Below are positions 1 to 5,582 of a stretch of 7,406 bases of DNA, piece after piece (the first letter of the stretch is position 1; every line of letters starts with the position of its first letter). A program made the position numbers and the translations under genes. Origin of the DNA: an uncultured Collinsella sp. (GTDB taxonomy: Bacteria; Actinomycetota; Coriobacteriia; Coriobacteriales; Coriobacteriaceae); the NCBI GenBank assembly GCA_937981515.1, contig CALJNY010000146.1, positions 1-7,406 of the forward strand, in the 5' to 3' direction. The notes beneath the pieces are model-generated. The model had not been told where the DNA came from, searched no databases, and saw nothing but the letters and a program-made list of their open reading frames with translations.

Positions 1-779
1 CCGCGGTCTCCAACTCCTTCAACGTCATGATCCCGATGCTGCTCAACCTCGCGATCTTCGCTCTTGCCGCAGCCCTGCTCGCCGTGTGCGCCGGCACCGA
101 TCTGTGCACCATCATCTCCACGTGCATCTCCAACCCGCTCAAGAGCATCATGAACGCCGGTCCGTGGGCTGTTATCCTCATCTACACCCTTGCTAACCTG
201 CTGTTCTGCGTCGGTATTCACCAGTCCACCATCTCTGGCGCTACCGTCGAGCCGATCCTGACCATGCTCATCGTCGACAACATGGCTACCTTTGCCGCCG
301 GTGGCACCATCCAGCCCGATCACTACATGAACATGCAGATCGTTAACAGCTTCGCCCTCATCGGCGGCTCGGGCTGCACCCTCATGCTTCTGCTCGACAC
401 GCTCCTGTTCTCCAAGAACAAGGCTTCCGAGACCGTTTCCAAGATGGCTATCCTGCCTGGTCTGTTCAACATCAACGAGCCGGTTATCTACGGTTACCCC
501 ATCGTGTACAACCTGCCGCTCATGATCCCGTTCGTCCTTCTTCCCGATCTGTTCATCGGCATCACCTATGGCCTTACCTGCGCAGGCATCATCAGCCCCT
601 GCATCGCCCAGGTGCCCTGGACCATGCCTCCCGTCATCAATGCCCTGCTCGCTACGGGCTTTGACTGGCGCGCCGGCGTGTGGCAGGCTCTCGAGATTGT
701 CATTGGCATGGCCGTCTACCTGCCCTTTATGAAGATTTCCGAGAAGGCAATCGCCAAGCAGGAGGCTCTCGCCGAGTAG
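1..779 (+). CDS. PTS lactose/cellobiose-type EIIC permease, C-terminal part (5' end outside the window)
   Basis: This is the membrane channel of a phosphotransferase system of the lactose/cellobiose/chitobiose family. It carries the sugar across the membrane while EIIB phosphorylates it. The reading frame is open from base 3, before the first internal ATG at 27, so the gene is cut by the window edge; 258 residues remain. Counting from that ATG, the sequence shows several hydrophobic segments (about 1-22, 46-65, 106-126, 163-185), a GIH motif at 63-65 and the family hallmark GLFNINEPVIYG at 145-156. In the family, the His of GIH and the Glu of NEP lie at the sugar site; their spacing here is 86 residues, close to that in the known ChbC structure. 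Family members are about 430 residues, so roughly 170-180 are missing. EIIB and EIIA follow on the same strand. Substrate (cellobiose, chitobiose, lactose or other) cannot be decided from this part. Confidence 0.94.
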   Translation, partial: AVSNSFNVMIPMLLNLAIFALAAALLAVCAGTDLCTIISTCISNPLKSIMNAGPWAVILIYTLANLLFCVGIHQSTISGATVEPILTMLIVDNMATFAAGGTIQPDHYMNMQIVNSFALIGGSGCTLMLLLDTLLFSKNKASETVSKMAILPGLFNINEPVIYGYPIVYNLPLMIPFVLLPDLFIGITYGLTCAGIISPCIAQVPWTMPPVINALLATGFDWRAGVWQALEIVIGMAVYLPFMKISEKAIAKQEALAE

Positions 780-808
780 AACGCCTAACGTTCGTCCCTT
801 TCACCTTT

Positions 809-839
809 GCGGGCGCCGGTACGCGGTGCCGGTGCCCGC
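809..839 (+). promoter_or_regulatory. Hairpin in the EIIC-EIIB gap
   Basis: GCGGGCGCCGG (809-819) pairs with CCGGTGCCCGC (829-839) as an 11-bp stem with one G-U pair and a 9-nt loop. There is no T-run after it, so it is not a standard terminator. It could stabilise the 3' end of a processed EIIC message or cut down transcription into EIIB. An alternative partner for the right arm lies at 871-878 (see findings). Confidence 0.6.
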
Positions 840-909
840 GGCTCTCTCCCTTGCGTAAAGATACAGGGGAGCGGGCACAATAGCCGCAAGGAATACAACC
901 AGTTGTCGT

Positions 910-924
910 CTGCGCGCCGCGCAG
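910..924 (+). promoter_or_regulatory. Small hairpin just upstream of the EIIB ribosome binding site
   Basis: CTGCGC (910-915) and GCGCAG (919-924) form a perfect 6-bp stem with loop GCC. It ends 4 nt before the strong AAGGAGG ribosome binding site (929-935) of the EIIB gene. It could affect access to that site or mark an RNA processing boundary. The role is inferred from position only. Confidence 0.45.
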
Positions 925-940
925 TTATAAGGAGGAAACC

Positions 941-1243
941 ATGAAGAAGATCATGCTCTGCTGCAATGCCGGCATGTCCACGAGCCTGCTGGTCCAGAAG
1001 ATGCAGGCCGAGGTTGCAAACCGTGGTCTGGATATTGAGGTCGAGGCTCGTCCCATGAACGAGGCCCACGATCACCTGGACGAGTGCGACATGTTGCTGC
1101 TTGGTCCGCAGATCGGCTACACCAAGGGCGATTTTGAGAAGGAGGCCGCCGGTCGTTTTCCGGTCGAGGTCATCAACATGGTCGACTACGGCCGCATGAA
1201 CGCTGCCGGCATCATCGACCACTGCGTCAGCGTGATGGGCTAG
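941..1243 (+). CDS. PTS lactose/cellobiose-type EIIB component
   Basis: This 100-residue cytoplasmic protein takes a phosphate from EIIA on a cysteine and passes it to the sugar bound in EIIC. The N-terminus MKKIMLCCNAGMSTSLL contains the phosphocysteine loop of the family (C-x-AGMSTS). By alignment with E. coli ChbB, the active residue is Cys8, the second of two adjacent cysteines. LLLGPQIGY (about 52-60) and the PVEVINMVDYG stretch (about 74-84) are also typical. Length matches the family (about 100-105). The start is supported by AAGGAGG at 929-935, 5 nt before the ATG. The gene lies 161 nt after the EIIC gene and directly abuts EIIA, so all three probably share an operon; the structured gap may let EIIB and EIIA be made at a different level from EIIC. 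Confidence 0.97.
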   Translation: MKKIMLCCNAGMSTSLLVQKMQAEVANRGLDIEVEARPMNEAHDHLDECDMLLLGPQIGYTKGDFEKEAAGRFPVEVINMVDYGRMNAAGIIDHCVSVMG

Positions 1244-1252
1244 GTGCTCCGC

Positions 1253-1585
1253 ATGGAGGATATGAACGAACTGCAGATGACCTGCTTCGAGATCATCAGC
1301 TACGTCGGTACCGCCAAGAGCATGTACATCAATGCCGTGCAAAAGGCCAAGGAGGGCGATTTTGACGCCGCCGAGGAGCTTATCAAGCAGGGCGACGAGG
1401 CCTATAACGGTGGCCACGATGTTCACATGGGGCTTCTGAAGAAGGAGGCCAACGGCGAGCGTAACGGCGAGGCCCCGTTGATTCTGCTGCATGCCGAGGA
1501 CCAGATGGCCGGTACCGAGACCATGCGCGTCATGGCGACGGAGCTCATCGAGGTTCACAAGCAGCTGCAGGCACTTAAGGCCTAG
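1253..1585 (+). CDS. PTS lactose/cellobiose-type EIIA component
   Basis: This cytoplasmic helical-bundle protein (110 residues from the chosen start) receives phosphate from HPr on a histidine and hands it to EIIB. The active-site histidine is His80 in LILLHAEDQM, which matches the VHAQD motif of ChbA and LacF-type EIIA. Asp83 fits the metal-binding Asp of the trimer core. The segment KAKEGDFDAAEELI (31-44) is also typical. Start choice: ATG 1253 is preferred because TAGGTG (1241-1246) lies 6 nt before it. GTG 1244 directly follows the EIIB stop with no ribosome binding site, and ATG 1262 has GGAGG only 2 nt away; a start at either would change three residues. The EIIB stop is 9 nt upstream, so translation is probably coupled. 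A strong terminator follows. Confidence 0.96.
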   Translation: MEDMNELQMTCFEIISYVGTAKSMYINAVQKAKEGDFDAAEELIKQGDEAYNGGHDVHMGLLKKEANGERNGEAPLILLHAEDQMAGTETMRVMATELIEVHKQLQALKA

Positions 1586-1643
1586 CCGGCGTTATCGCCG
1601 CGATGGGCCGTGCGGTCCAACAGACAACACAGTCCCTTTGACG

Positions 1644-1680
1644 GGCGCCGGGAGTCTCCGCCTCCCGGCGCCTTTATATT
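1644..1680 (+). terminator. Rho-independent terminator of the PTS operon
   Basis: GGCGCCGGGAG (1644-1654) and CTCCCGGCGCC (1662-1672) form a perfect 11-bp GC-rich stem with a 7-nt loop, followed by TTTATATT. It lies 58 nt after the EIIA stop, so it most likely ends the EIIC-EIIB-EIIA message and separates it from the sugar kinase gene. Confidence 0.88.
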
Positions 1681-1728
1681 TGGGGAAGGTCTTGCGCGAC
1701 CTATTAAGCGACCATTCGCGTTTCCCCA
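1681..1728 (+). other. Possible three-way-junction RNA upstream of the ROK kinase gene
   Basis: An outer stem TGGGGAA (1681-1687) / TTCCCCA (1722-1728) encloses two small hairpins: GGTC (1688-1691) / GACC (1698-1701) with a 6-nt loop, and GCGA (1708-1711) / TCGC (1716-1719) with loop CCAT. All stems are perfect but short. This could be a piece of a small RNA or a folded repeat. It lies before the likely kinase promoter, so it need not be part of the kinase message. Confidence 0.3.
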
Positions 1729-1786
1729 GATAAAGCCTGCCAAAACAAACCTGTCCCTTTTTGGTAGGTTTTTGCCTTGGGAGCGG

Positions 1787-1792
1787 TACCAT
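1787..1792 (+). promoter_or_regulatory. Likely -10 box (TACCAT) of the ROK kinase gene
   Basis: TACCAT in the context GAGCGGTACCATAC lies 34 nt before the kinase start codon. The same hexamer occurs 38 nt before the pyrophosphatase gene, and TACTAT 31 nt before the last start codon. No good -35 box at 17 nt is visible; TTGGTA at 1761-1766 has a 20-nt spacer. The call rests on the repeated pattern and position. Confidence 0.35.
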
Positions 1793-1826
1793 ACAGGCAA
1801 TGTTTAAACGAGAAAGGTGGGCTCCC

Positions 1827-2780
1827 ATGGAACCTAAGCAGTACTACATCGGCATCGACGTCGGCGGCACCTCGGTTAAGGAGGGCCTGTTCGACGAGGA
1901 CGGCAACCTGCTTGCCAAGGCCAGCGTGCCCACGCCTCCCATCGTTGACGCTGCGGGCTTTGCCGCGGTGACCGAGGCTATCGACCAGGTGGTCGCCAAG
2001 GCGCAGATTCCGCGTGCCTTTGTGGCGGGCATTGGCCTGGCCGTTCCGTGCCCCATCCCGGCATCGGGCGATGCCAAGGTCAAGGCCAACATTGCCATTA
2101 ACCTGCCCGAGCTGAGGATCGCCATTCAAAAGCACTGCCCCGACGCGGTCGTTAAGTACGAGAACGATGCCAACGCCGCTGCCATGGGCGAGGCCTGGCT
2201 CGGTTCTGCCAAGGGCGTGCAGAACGTCGTGATGGTCACCATCGGTACCGGCGTGGGCGGCGGCGTAATCGTCAACGGCGACGTGGTATCGGGCGTTGTG
2301 GGTGCCGGCGGCGAGATTGGCCACATGTGCCTGAACCCGGCTGAGGAGCGCACCTGCGGCTGTGGCGGCCATGGCCATCTGGAGCAGTATTCCAGCGCCA
2401 CTGGCGTGGTGAGCAACTACCTTGCTGAGTGCAAGAAGGCGGGCGTCGAGCCCATCGAGCTCACCGGGCCTTCTGATTCCAAGGACGTGTTCCAGGCCTG
2501 CCGCGAGGGTGACAAGCTCGCGCTGGCAGCTGCTGATACCATGGCCGACTATCTCGGCCGTGCCCTGGCGCTTATTGCTAACGTGGTTGACCCCGAGATG
2601 TTCCTGATCGGTGGCGGCGCGTCCGCTTCGGCCGATGTCTACCTCGACAAGGTCCGCGAGCACTTCCAGCGCTACGCGCTTTCCGCCTCGCGCGAGACGC
2701 CCATCAAGGTCGCTTCGCTCGGCAACGACGCCGGCATCATCGGCGCCGCCTACGTAGCCCTGCGCGCCGCCGGTAAATAG
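1827..2780 (+). CDS. ROK-family sugar kinase, probable glucokinase
   Basis: This cytoplasmic enzyme (317 residues) most likely phosphorylates free glucose with ATP. The sequence shows the ATP-binding loop DVGGTS (11-16), the catalytic segment ENDANAAAMGE (112-122) with base Asp114, the GTGVGGG loop (140-146), and GGEIGHM (161-167) with Glu163 and His166. The ROK zinc signature is at 177-186, CGCGGHGHLE. Here His184 stands where the usual motif CxCGxxGCxE has its third Cys. GGGAS (262-266) is the second nucleotide loop. Start choice: ATG 1827 has AAAGGTGG 6 nt upstream; a longer frame from TTG 1761 would run across the promoter region and adds unrelated residues. Length matches ROK glucokinases (about 315). 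Its place after a beta-glucoside-type PTS fits phosphorylating the glucose freed from imported disaccharide, though it is a separate transcription unit. Another ROK hexose specificity cannot be excluded. Confidence 0.95.
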   Translation: MEPKQYYIGIDVGGTSVKEGLFDEDGNLLAKASVPTPPIVDAAGFAAVTEAIDQVVAKAQIPRAFVAGIGLAVPCPIPASGDAKVKANIAINLPELRIAIQKHCPDAVVKYENDANAAAMGEAWLGSAKGVQNVVMVTIGTGVGGGVIVNGDVVSGVVGAGGEIGHMCLNPAEERTCGCGGHGHLEQYSSATGVVSNYLAECKKAGVEPIELTGPSDSKDVFQACREGDKLALAAADTMADYLGRALALIANVVDPEMFLIGGGASASADVYLDKVREHFQRYALSASRETPIKVASLGNDAGIIGAAYVALRAAGK

Positions 2781-2781
2781 C

Positions 2782-2843
2782 TGGTGCAAGGGGGTCAGGT
2801 TACTTTGCACCAACACGGTGCAAAAGGGACAGTCTTGGCCCCC
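2782..2843 (+). repeat. REP-like palindrome between the kinase and pyrophosphatase genes
   Basis: TTTGCACC (2804-2811) and GGTGCAAA (2817-2824) form a perfect 8-bp hairpin with a 5-nt loop. GGGGG (2790-2794) can close an outer stem with CCCCC (2839-2843). A second copy of the arm, TGGTGCAA (2782-2789), can pair with TTGCACCA (2805-2812) instead. The blocks GGTCAGGTTAC and AAAAGGGACAG resemble intergenic repeats I recall from Coriobacteriia. No T-run follows, so termination is not obvious, but this is the only strong structure after the kinase gene. Confidence 0.5.
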
Positions 2844-2902
2844 ATGCCTGCCCCAAAATATGCCGTGACCCTTCCGTCTGCGAAGGCTCGGCATCGGCGT
2901 GC

Positions 2903-2908
2903 TACCAT
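2903..2908 (+). promoter_or_regulatory. Likely -10 box (TACCAT) of ppaC
   Basis: TACCAT in the context GTGCTACCATAGC is 38 nt before the ppaC start and matches the hexamer before the ROK kinase gene. A -35 box is not clear; CTGCGAAG around 2879-2886 is the nearest candidate by spacing. Confidence 0.35.
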
Positions 2909-2946
2909 AGCTACGTCCAAGTACACATATCAAGTGGAGGATATCC

Positions 2947-3870
2947 ATGGCAAACGTTCTTGTCTTTGGTCACCAGAACCCCGATAACGACGCCATCATG
3001 AGCGCCGTCGTCCTGTCCCAGCTGCTCAACCAGGTTGAGTATGCCGGCAACACCTACGAGGCCTGCGCCCTTGGTCAGCTTCCGGCCGAGTCCGCCAAGC
3101 TGCTCGCCGACGCCGGCATCGCCGAGCCCCGCGTGATCGAGTCCGTCGAGGCCGGTCAGCTCGTCGTCCTCACCGACCACAACGAGTCTGCCCAGTCCGT
3201 CGCCGGCCTTAAGGACGCCACGGTCTTTGGCGTTGTCGATCATCACCGCATCGGCGACTTCGAGACCGCCGGCCCGCTGCACTACATCTGCCTGCCCTGG
3301 GGCTCCAGCTGCACCATCGTCACCAAGCTCGCCGGCGTGCTCGGCGTTGAGCTTTCCGACGTCCAGGCTAAGCTGCTGCTCTCGGCCATGATGACCGACA
3401 CGCTCATGCTCAAGAGCCCCACCACCACCGATGTCGACCGCGCCGTCGCCGCCAAGCTCGGCGAGCAGGTGGGCGTCGACCCGGTCAAGTTTGGCATGGA
3501 GGTCTTCCTCACCCGTCCGTCCGGCTCCTTTACCGCTGCCGAGATGGTCGGCAACGACATCAAGATGTTCGAGCCCGCCGGCAAGAAGCTGCTCATCGGC
3601 CAGTACGAGACTGTCGACAAGACCCGCGCACTCGGCATGATCGACGAGATTCGCGAGGCCATGCGCGCCTACGCTGCCGAGAAGGGCGCTGACGGCATTG
3701 TCCTGTGCATCACCGACATCATGGAGGAGGGCTCGCAGGTCCTGCTCGAGGGCGAGACCGAGGCCGCTCAGAAGGGCCTGGGCATTGCCGACGAGCACGA
3801 CGGCGTCTGGATGCCGGGCGTCCTCTCCCGTAAGAAGCAGGTCGCTGCCCCCATCATGGCCGCCTGCTAG
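2947..3870 (+). CDS. ppaC: Manganese-dependent inorganic pyrophosphatase (family II, DHH superfamily)
   Basis: This soluble enzyme hydrolyses pyrophosphate to two phosphates, pulling biosynthetic reactions forward. All signature residues are visible: the N-terminal metal motif HQNPDNDA (His9, Asp13, Asp15), DHN at 77-79, the DHH motif at 98-100 (Asp98, His99, His100), Asp151 in MMTDT, Lys206, and the C-terminal substrate motif SRK at 294-296. These positions lie within two residues of those in Bacillus subtilis PpaC, and the length (307) is normal. It is the short form, with no CBS or DRTGG regulatory insert between the DHH and DHHA2 domains. The start is set by GGAGGA at 2936-2941, 5 nt before the ATG. 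It has its own promoter-like motif and a strong terminator, so it is probably transcribed alone. Confidence 0.98.
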   Translation: MANVLVFGHQNPDNDAIMSAVVLSQLLNQVEYAGNTYEACALGQLPAESAKLLADAGIAEPRVIESVEAGQLVVLTDHNESAQSVAGLKDATVFGVVDHHRIGDFETAGPLHYICLPWGSSCTIVTKLAGVLGVELSDVQAKLLLSAMMTDTLMLKSPTTTDVDRAVAAKLGEQVGVDPVKFGMEVFLTRPSGSFTAAEMVGNDIKMFEPAGKKLLIGQYETVDKTRALGMIDEIREAMRAYAAEKGADGIVLCITDIMEEGSQVLLEGETEAAQKGLGIADEHDGVWMPGVLSRKKQVAAPIMAAC

Positions 3871-3886
3871 GTTTAGTTCACTAAAC
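3871..3886 (+). other. Perfect dyad right after the ppaC stop
   Basis: GTTTAG (3871-3876), loop TTCA, CTAAAC (3881-3886) is a perfect 6-bp inverted repeat starting at the first base after the stop codon and 3 nt before the terminator stem. It is AT-rich, unlike its surroundings. It may be a second hairpin in tandem with the terminator, or a protein-binding palindrome. Confidence 0.4.
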
Positions 3887-3889
3887 GCC

Positions 3890-3929
3890 ACGACCGGATC
3901 GCGGACGCCCCGCGCTCCGGTCGTTTTTT
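3890..3929 (+). terminator. Rho-independent terminator of ppaC
   Basis: ACGACCGGA (3890-3898) pairs perfectly with TCCGGTCGT (3916-3924). An inner CGCG/CGCG pairing (3900-3903 with 3911-3914) extends the stem after one mismatch. T residues run from 3924 to 3929. It lies 19 nt after the ppaC stop. Confidence 0.92.
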
Positions 3930-3956
3930 GTGCATGGCGCCGCGTCGTCTCTTGGA

Positions 3957-4021
3957 CAGGCGTGCCCGTGCCGTTGGGCAAATAATGTTCAACCTGTGGT
4001 TCCGCTTTTCGGCCACGCCTG
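3957..4021 (+). promoter_or_regulatory. Candidate folded RNA domain upstream of nhaA
   Basis: CAGGCGTG (3957-3964) and CACGCCTG (4014-4021) form a perfect 8-bp stem closing a 49-nt loop. Inside are AACC (3991-3994) / GGTT (3998-4001) with a 3-nt loop and CCG (4002-4004) / CGG (4010-4012). Followed by a terminator-like hairpin before nhaA, this looks like the sensing part of a leader RNA. I see no clear promoter between the ppaC terminator and 3957, so it may not be transcribed with nhaA. I cannot match it to a known riboswitch by eye. Confidence 0.3.
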
Positions 4022-4068
4022 CGTGCTTGTCGTGCAGGGTAGGCTAGATGCAAGCGTAATACGTTAGA

Positions 4069-4104
4069 GCGCGGCGCCGCCACTTGGGCGGGCCGTGCTT
4101 TTTT
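4069..4104 (+). terminator. Terminator-like hairpin in the nhaA leader (possible attenuator)
   Basis: GCGCGGC (4069-4075) pairs with GCCGTGC (4092-4098), with one G-U. After a bulged G at 4076 the stem continues CCGCC (4077-4081) / GGCGG (4087-4091) around loop ACTTG. Six T residues follow at 4099-4104. This has all the parts of an intrinsic terminator, yet it sits between the ppaC terminator and nhaA, with no gene of its own to end, and stops 33 nt before the nhaA ATG. Conditional termination in the leader is the simplest reading. Confidence 0.7.
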
Positions 4105-4107
4105 AAG

Positions 4108-4131
4108 ACGGGAGCCTTCCCGTGAAAGGAG
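4108..4131 (+). promoter_or_regulatory. Hairpin touching the nhaA ribosome binding site
   Basis: ACGGGA (4108-4113) and TCCCGT (4118-4123) form a perfect 6-bp stem with loop GCCT. It ends one base before AAAGGAG (4125-4131), the ribosome binding site of nhaA, which is 6 nt from the ATG. It could tune ribosome access. Confidence 0.5.
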
Positions 4132-4137
4132 CCGCCC

Positions 4138-5496
4138 ATGGCAGCACCCGAGCAGCTGTTCAACGTCCGTGAGCGCAAGCGTTTTGAGCGTCACGACATC
4201 TGGGAGCGCATCGCCGAGAACGGCACGATTTCCGCCGCCGTCATGGTCTTCGCCGCCATCGCCGCCGTCATTTGCGCCAATACCGATGCCTACGAGGCCA
4301 TCCATCACTTTTTGGAGACCCCGCTGTATGTGGGTCTGGGCAACCTTACGGCCGGTCTCACCGTTGAGCTTTTCGTCAACGACTTTCTCATGGCGATTTT
4401 CTTTTTGTTGGTGGGTATTGAGCTTAAGTACGAGATGACGGTCGGCGAGCTCAAGAATCCGCGTCAGGCCATGCTTCCCATGCTGGCGGCCGTGGGTGGC
4501 GTCGTCGTTCCCGCCTGCATCTACCTGATCTTTAACCATACCGGCGCCCGCAACGGTTGGGCCATCCCCATGGCAACCGATATTGCCTTTGCGCTGGGCG
4601 TGCTGTCGCTTTTGGGCAACCGCGTGCCCAACGGCGTGCGCGTGTTCTTCTCGACGCTCGCCATCGCCGACGACCTTATCTCCATCGCCGCCATCGCCAT
4701 CTTCTACGGTCAGAGCCCCAATCCGTTTTGGTTGGGCGCCGCTGCGCTTGTGACCTGCGCGCTCGTGTGGCTCAACAAGACGCAGCATTACCGCCTTGCC
4801 CCGTATTCGGTACTGGGTCTGCTGTTGTGGTTCTGCATGTTCAAGAGCGGCGTACATGCCACGCTCGCCGGCGTCATCTTGGCCTTTACCATCCCGGCCA
4901 AGTGCGGCGTCAAGCTCGATAGCCTCACCGATTGGTTGGGCGAGTGCCTGCCGCTGCTTGATGACCGCTACGACGACGAGGCGCACATCTTGGGCCAGCA
5001 TGACTTTACCGTCTCGACCACCAGGGTCGAGCGCGTCATGCACCGCGTGACCCCGCCGCTCATCCGCATGGAGCGTCTGATCTCCACGCCGGTCAACTTT
5101 GTGATTCTGCCGATCTTTGCGTTCGTGAACGCACAGGTTCGCCTAGTGGGCGTGGACATGAGCACGCTGCTCACCGACCCGGTGACGCTCGGCGTGTACT
5201 TTGGCATGCTGCTGGGCAAGCCGATTGGTATCTTTGGCATGACGTTTGCCCTGGTTAAGTTTAGGGTCTGCGAGCTGCCGCATAACGTTAACTGGCACAT
5301 GATTGCCGGTGTGGGCATTCTGGGCGGCATCGGCTTCACCATGTCGATCCTCATCAGCGGCCTTGCCTTCCCGACGGCCCAGTTTGAGGTTCTGGCTGCC
5401 AAGGCCGCCATCCTTGCCGGTTCGGTCACCGCTGCCGTGCTCGGTATGATCTACATGAGCGTGGTCTGCAAACACCCCGCGCCCAAAGACAAGTAA
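4138..5496 (+). CDS. nhaA: Na+/H+ antiporter NhaA
   Basis: This inner-membrane antiporter expels Na+ (or Li+) in exchange for protons, controlling internal pH and sodium. Key residues known from E. coli NhaA are all present: ATDIAFALG (146-154) with the Thr-Asp pair at 147-148 in the unwound helix, the ion-binding Asp178-Asp179 in LAIADDLISI, SGVHATLAG (237-245) with the pH-response His240, Lys361 in LLGKPIGI, and GIGFTMSI (397-404). About a dozen hydrophobic segments fit the NhaA fold. At 452 residues it is longer than the E. coli protein (388). The extra length is a charged N-terminus (1-30) and a polar loop around 255-315 holding the acidic LLDDRYDDEAH stretch, seen in other long NhaA proteins. 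The start is backed by AAAGGAG 6 nt upstream. The leader carries a terminator-like hairpin and further structure. The gene is followed by a bidirectional terminator. Confidence 0.97.
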   Translation: MAAPEQLFNVRERKRFERHDIWERIAENGTISAAVMVFAAIAAVICANTDAYEAIHHFLETPLYVGLGNLTAGLTVELFVNDFLMAIFFLLVGIELKYEMTVGELKNPRQAMLPMLAAVGGVVVPACIYLIFNHTGARNGWAIPMATDIAFALGVLSLLGNRVPNGVRVFFSTLAIADDLISIAAIAIFYGQSPNPFWLGAAALVTCALVWLNKTQHYRLAPYSVLGLLLWFCMFKSGVHATLAGVILAFTIPAKCGVKLDSLTDWLGECLPLLDDRYDDEAHILGQHDFTVSTTRVERVMHRVTPPLIRMERLISTPVNFVILPIFAFVNAQVRLVGVDMSTLLTDPVTLGVYFGMLLGKPIGIFGMTFALVKFRVCELPHNVNWHMIAGVGILGGIGFTMSILISGLAFPTAQFEVLAAKAAILAGSVTAAVLGMIYMSVVCKHPAPKDK

Positions 5497-5513
5497 AAGC
5501 ATATATAAGTTTG

Positions 5514-5551
5514 AAAACGCCGCCTGTGTACACCATCACAAGCGGCGTTTT
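5514..5551. terminator. Bidirectional terminator between nhaA and the convergent small gene
   Basis: AAAACGCCGC (5514-5523) and GCGGCGTTTT (5542-5551) form a perfect 10-bp stem. After one C-A mismatch, TGTG/CACA (5525-5528 with 5537-5540) extends it around an 8-nt loop. Because the arms begin with A4 and end with T4, the RNA of either strand ends in a hairpin plus U-run. It can serve nhaA on + and the small gene on -. Confidence 0.82.
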
Positions 5552-5579
5552 AGTCAATGGGGACGTTCTTAAATGACTA
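5551..5579. repeat. Short inverted repeat with a GGGGACGTTCTT core
   Basis: TAGTCA (5551-5556) and TGACTA (5574-5579) are perfect inverted copies around a 17-nt centre containing GGGGACGTTCTTAAA. The core resembles intergenic repeat fragments of Coriobacteriia, from memory. It lies between the terminator and the stop codon of the minus-strand gene. Confidence 0.3.
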
Positions 5580-5582
5580 GGT

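Noticed and set aside
1244..1252. GTG 1244 as the EIIA start
   Set aside because: There is no ribosome binding site before it; ATG 1253 is better placed. The difference is only three residues.
785..1558. 257-residue minus-strand frame opposite EIIB and EIIA
   Set aside because: EIIB and EIIA have clear active-site motifs on the + strand; this frame has none.
1761..1826. Longer start (TTG 1761) for the ROK kinase
   Set aside because: The extra 22 residues have no kinase similarity and overlap the promoter-like box, while ATG 1827 has a well-placed ribosome binding site and leads directly into the DVGGTS loop.
1704..2948. 414-residue minus-strand frame opposite the ROK kinase gene
   Set aside because: It overlaps the kinase gene and both its flanking control regions, has no ribosome binding site or recognisable domain, and mirrors the codon bias of the kinase.
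2911..5043. 710-residue open frame on the minus strand opposite ppaC and nhaA
   Set aside because: It is antisense to two genes with complete catalytic signatures, crosses their terminators, and reads as low-complexity Gly/Ala/Asp/His sequence. Long antisense frames are common in GC-rich DNA.
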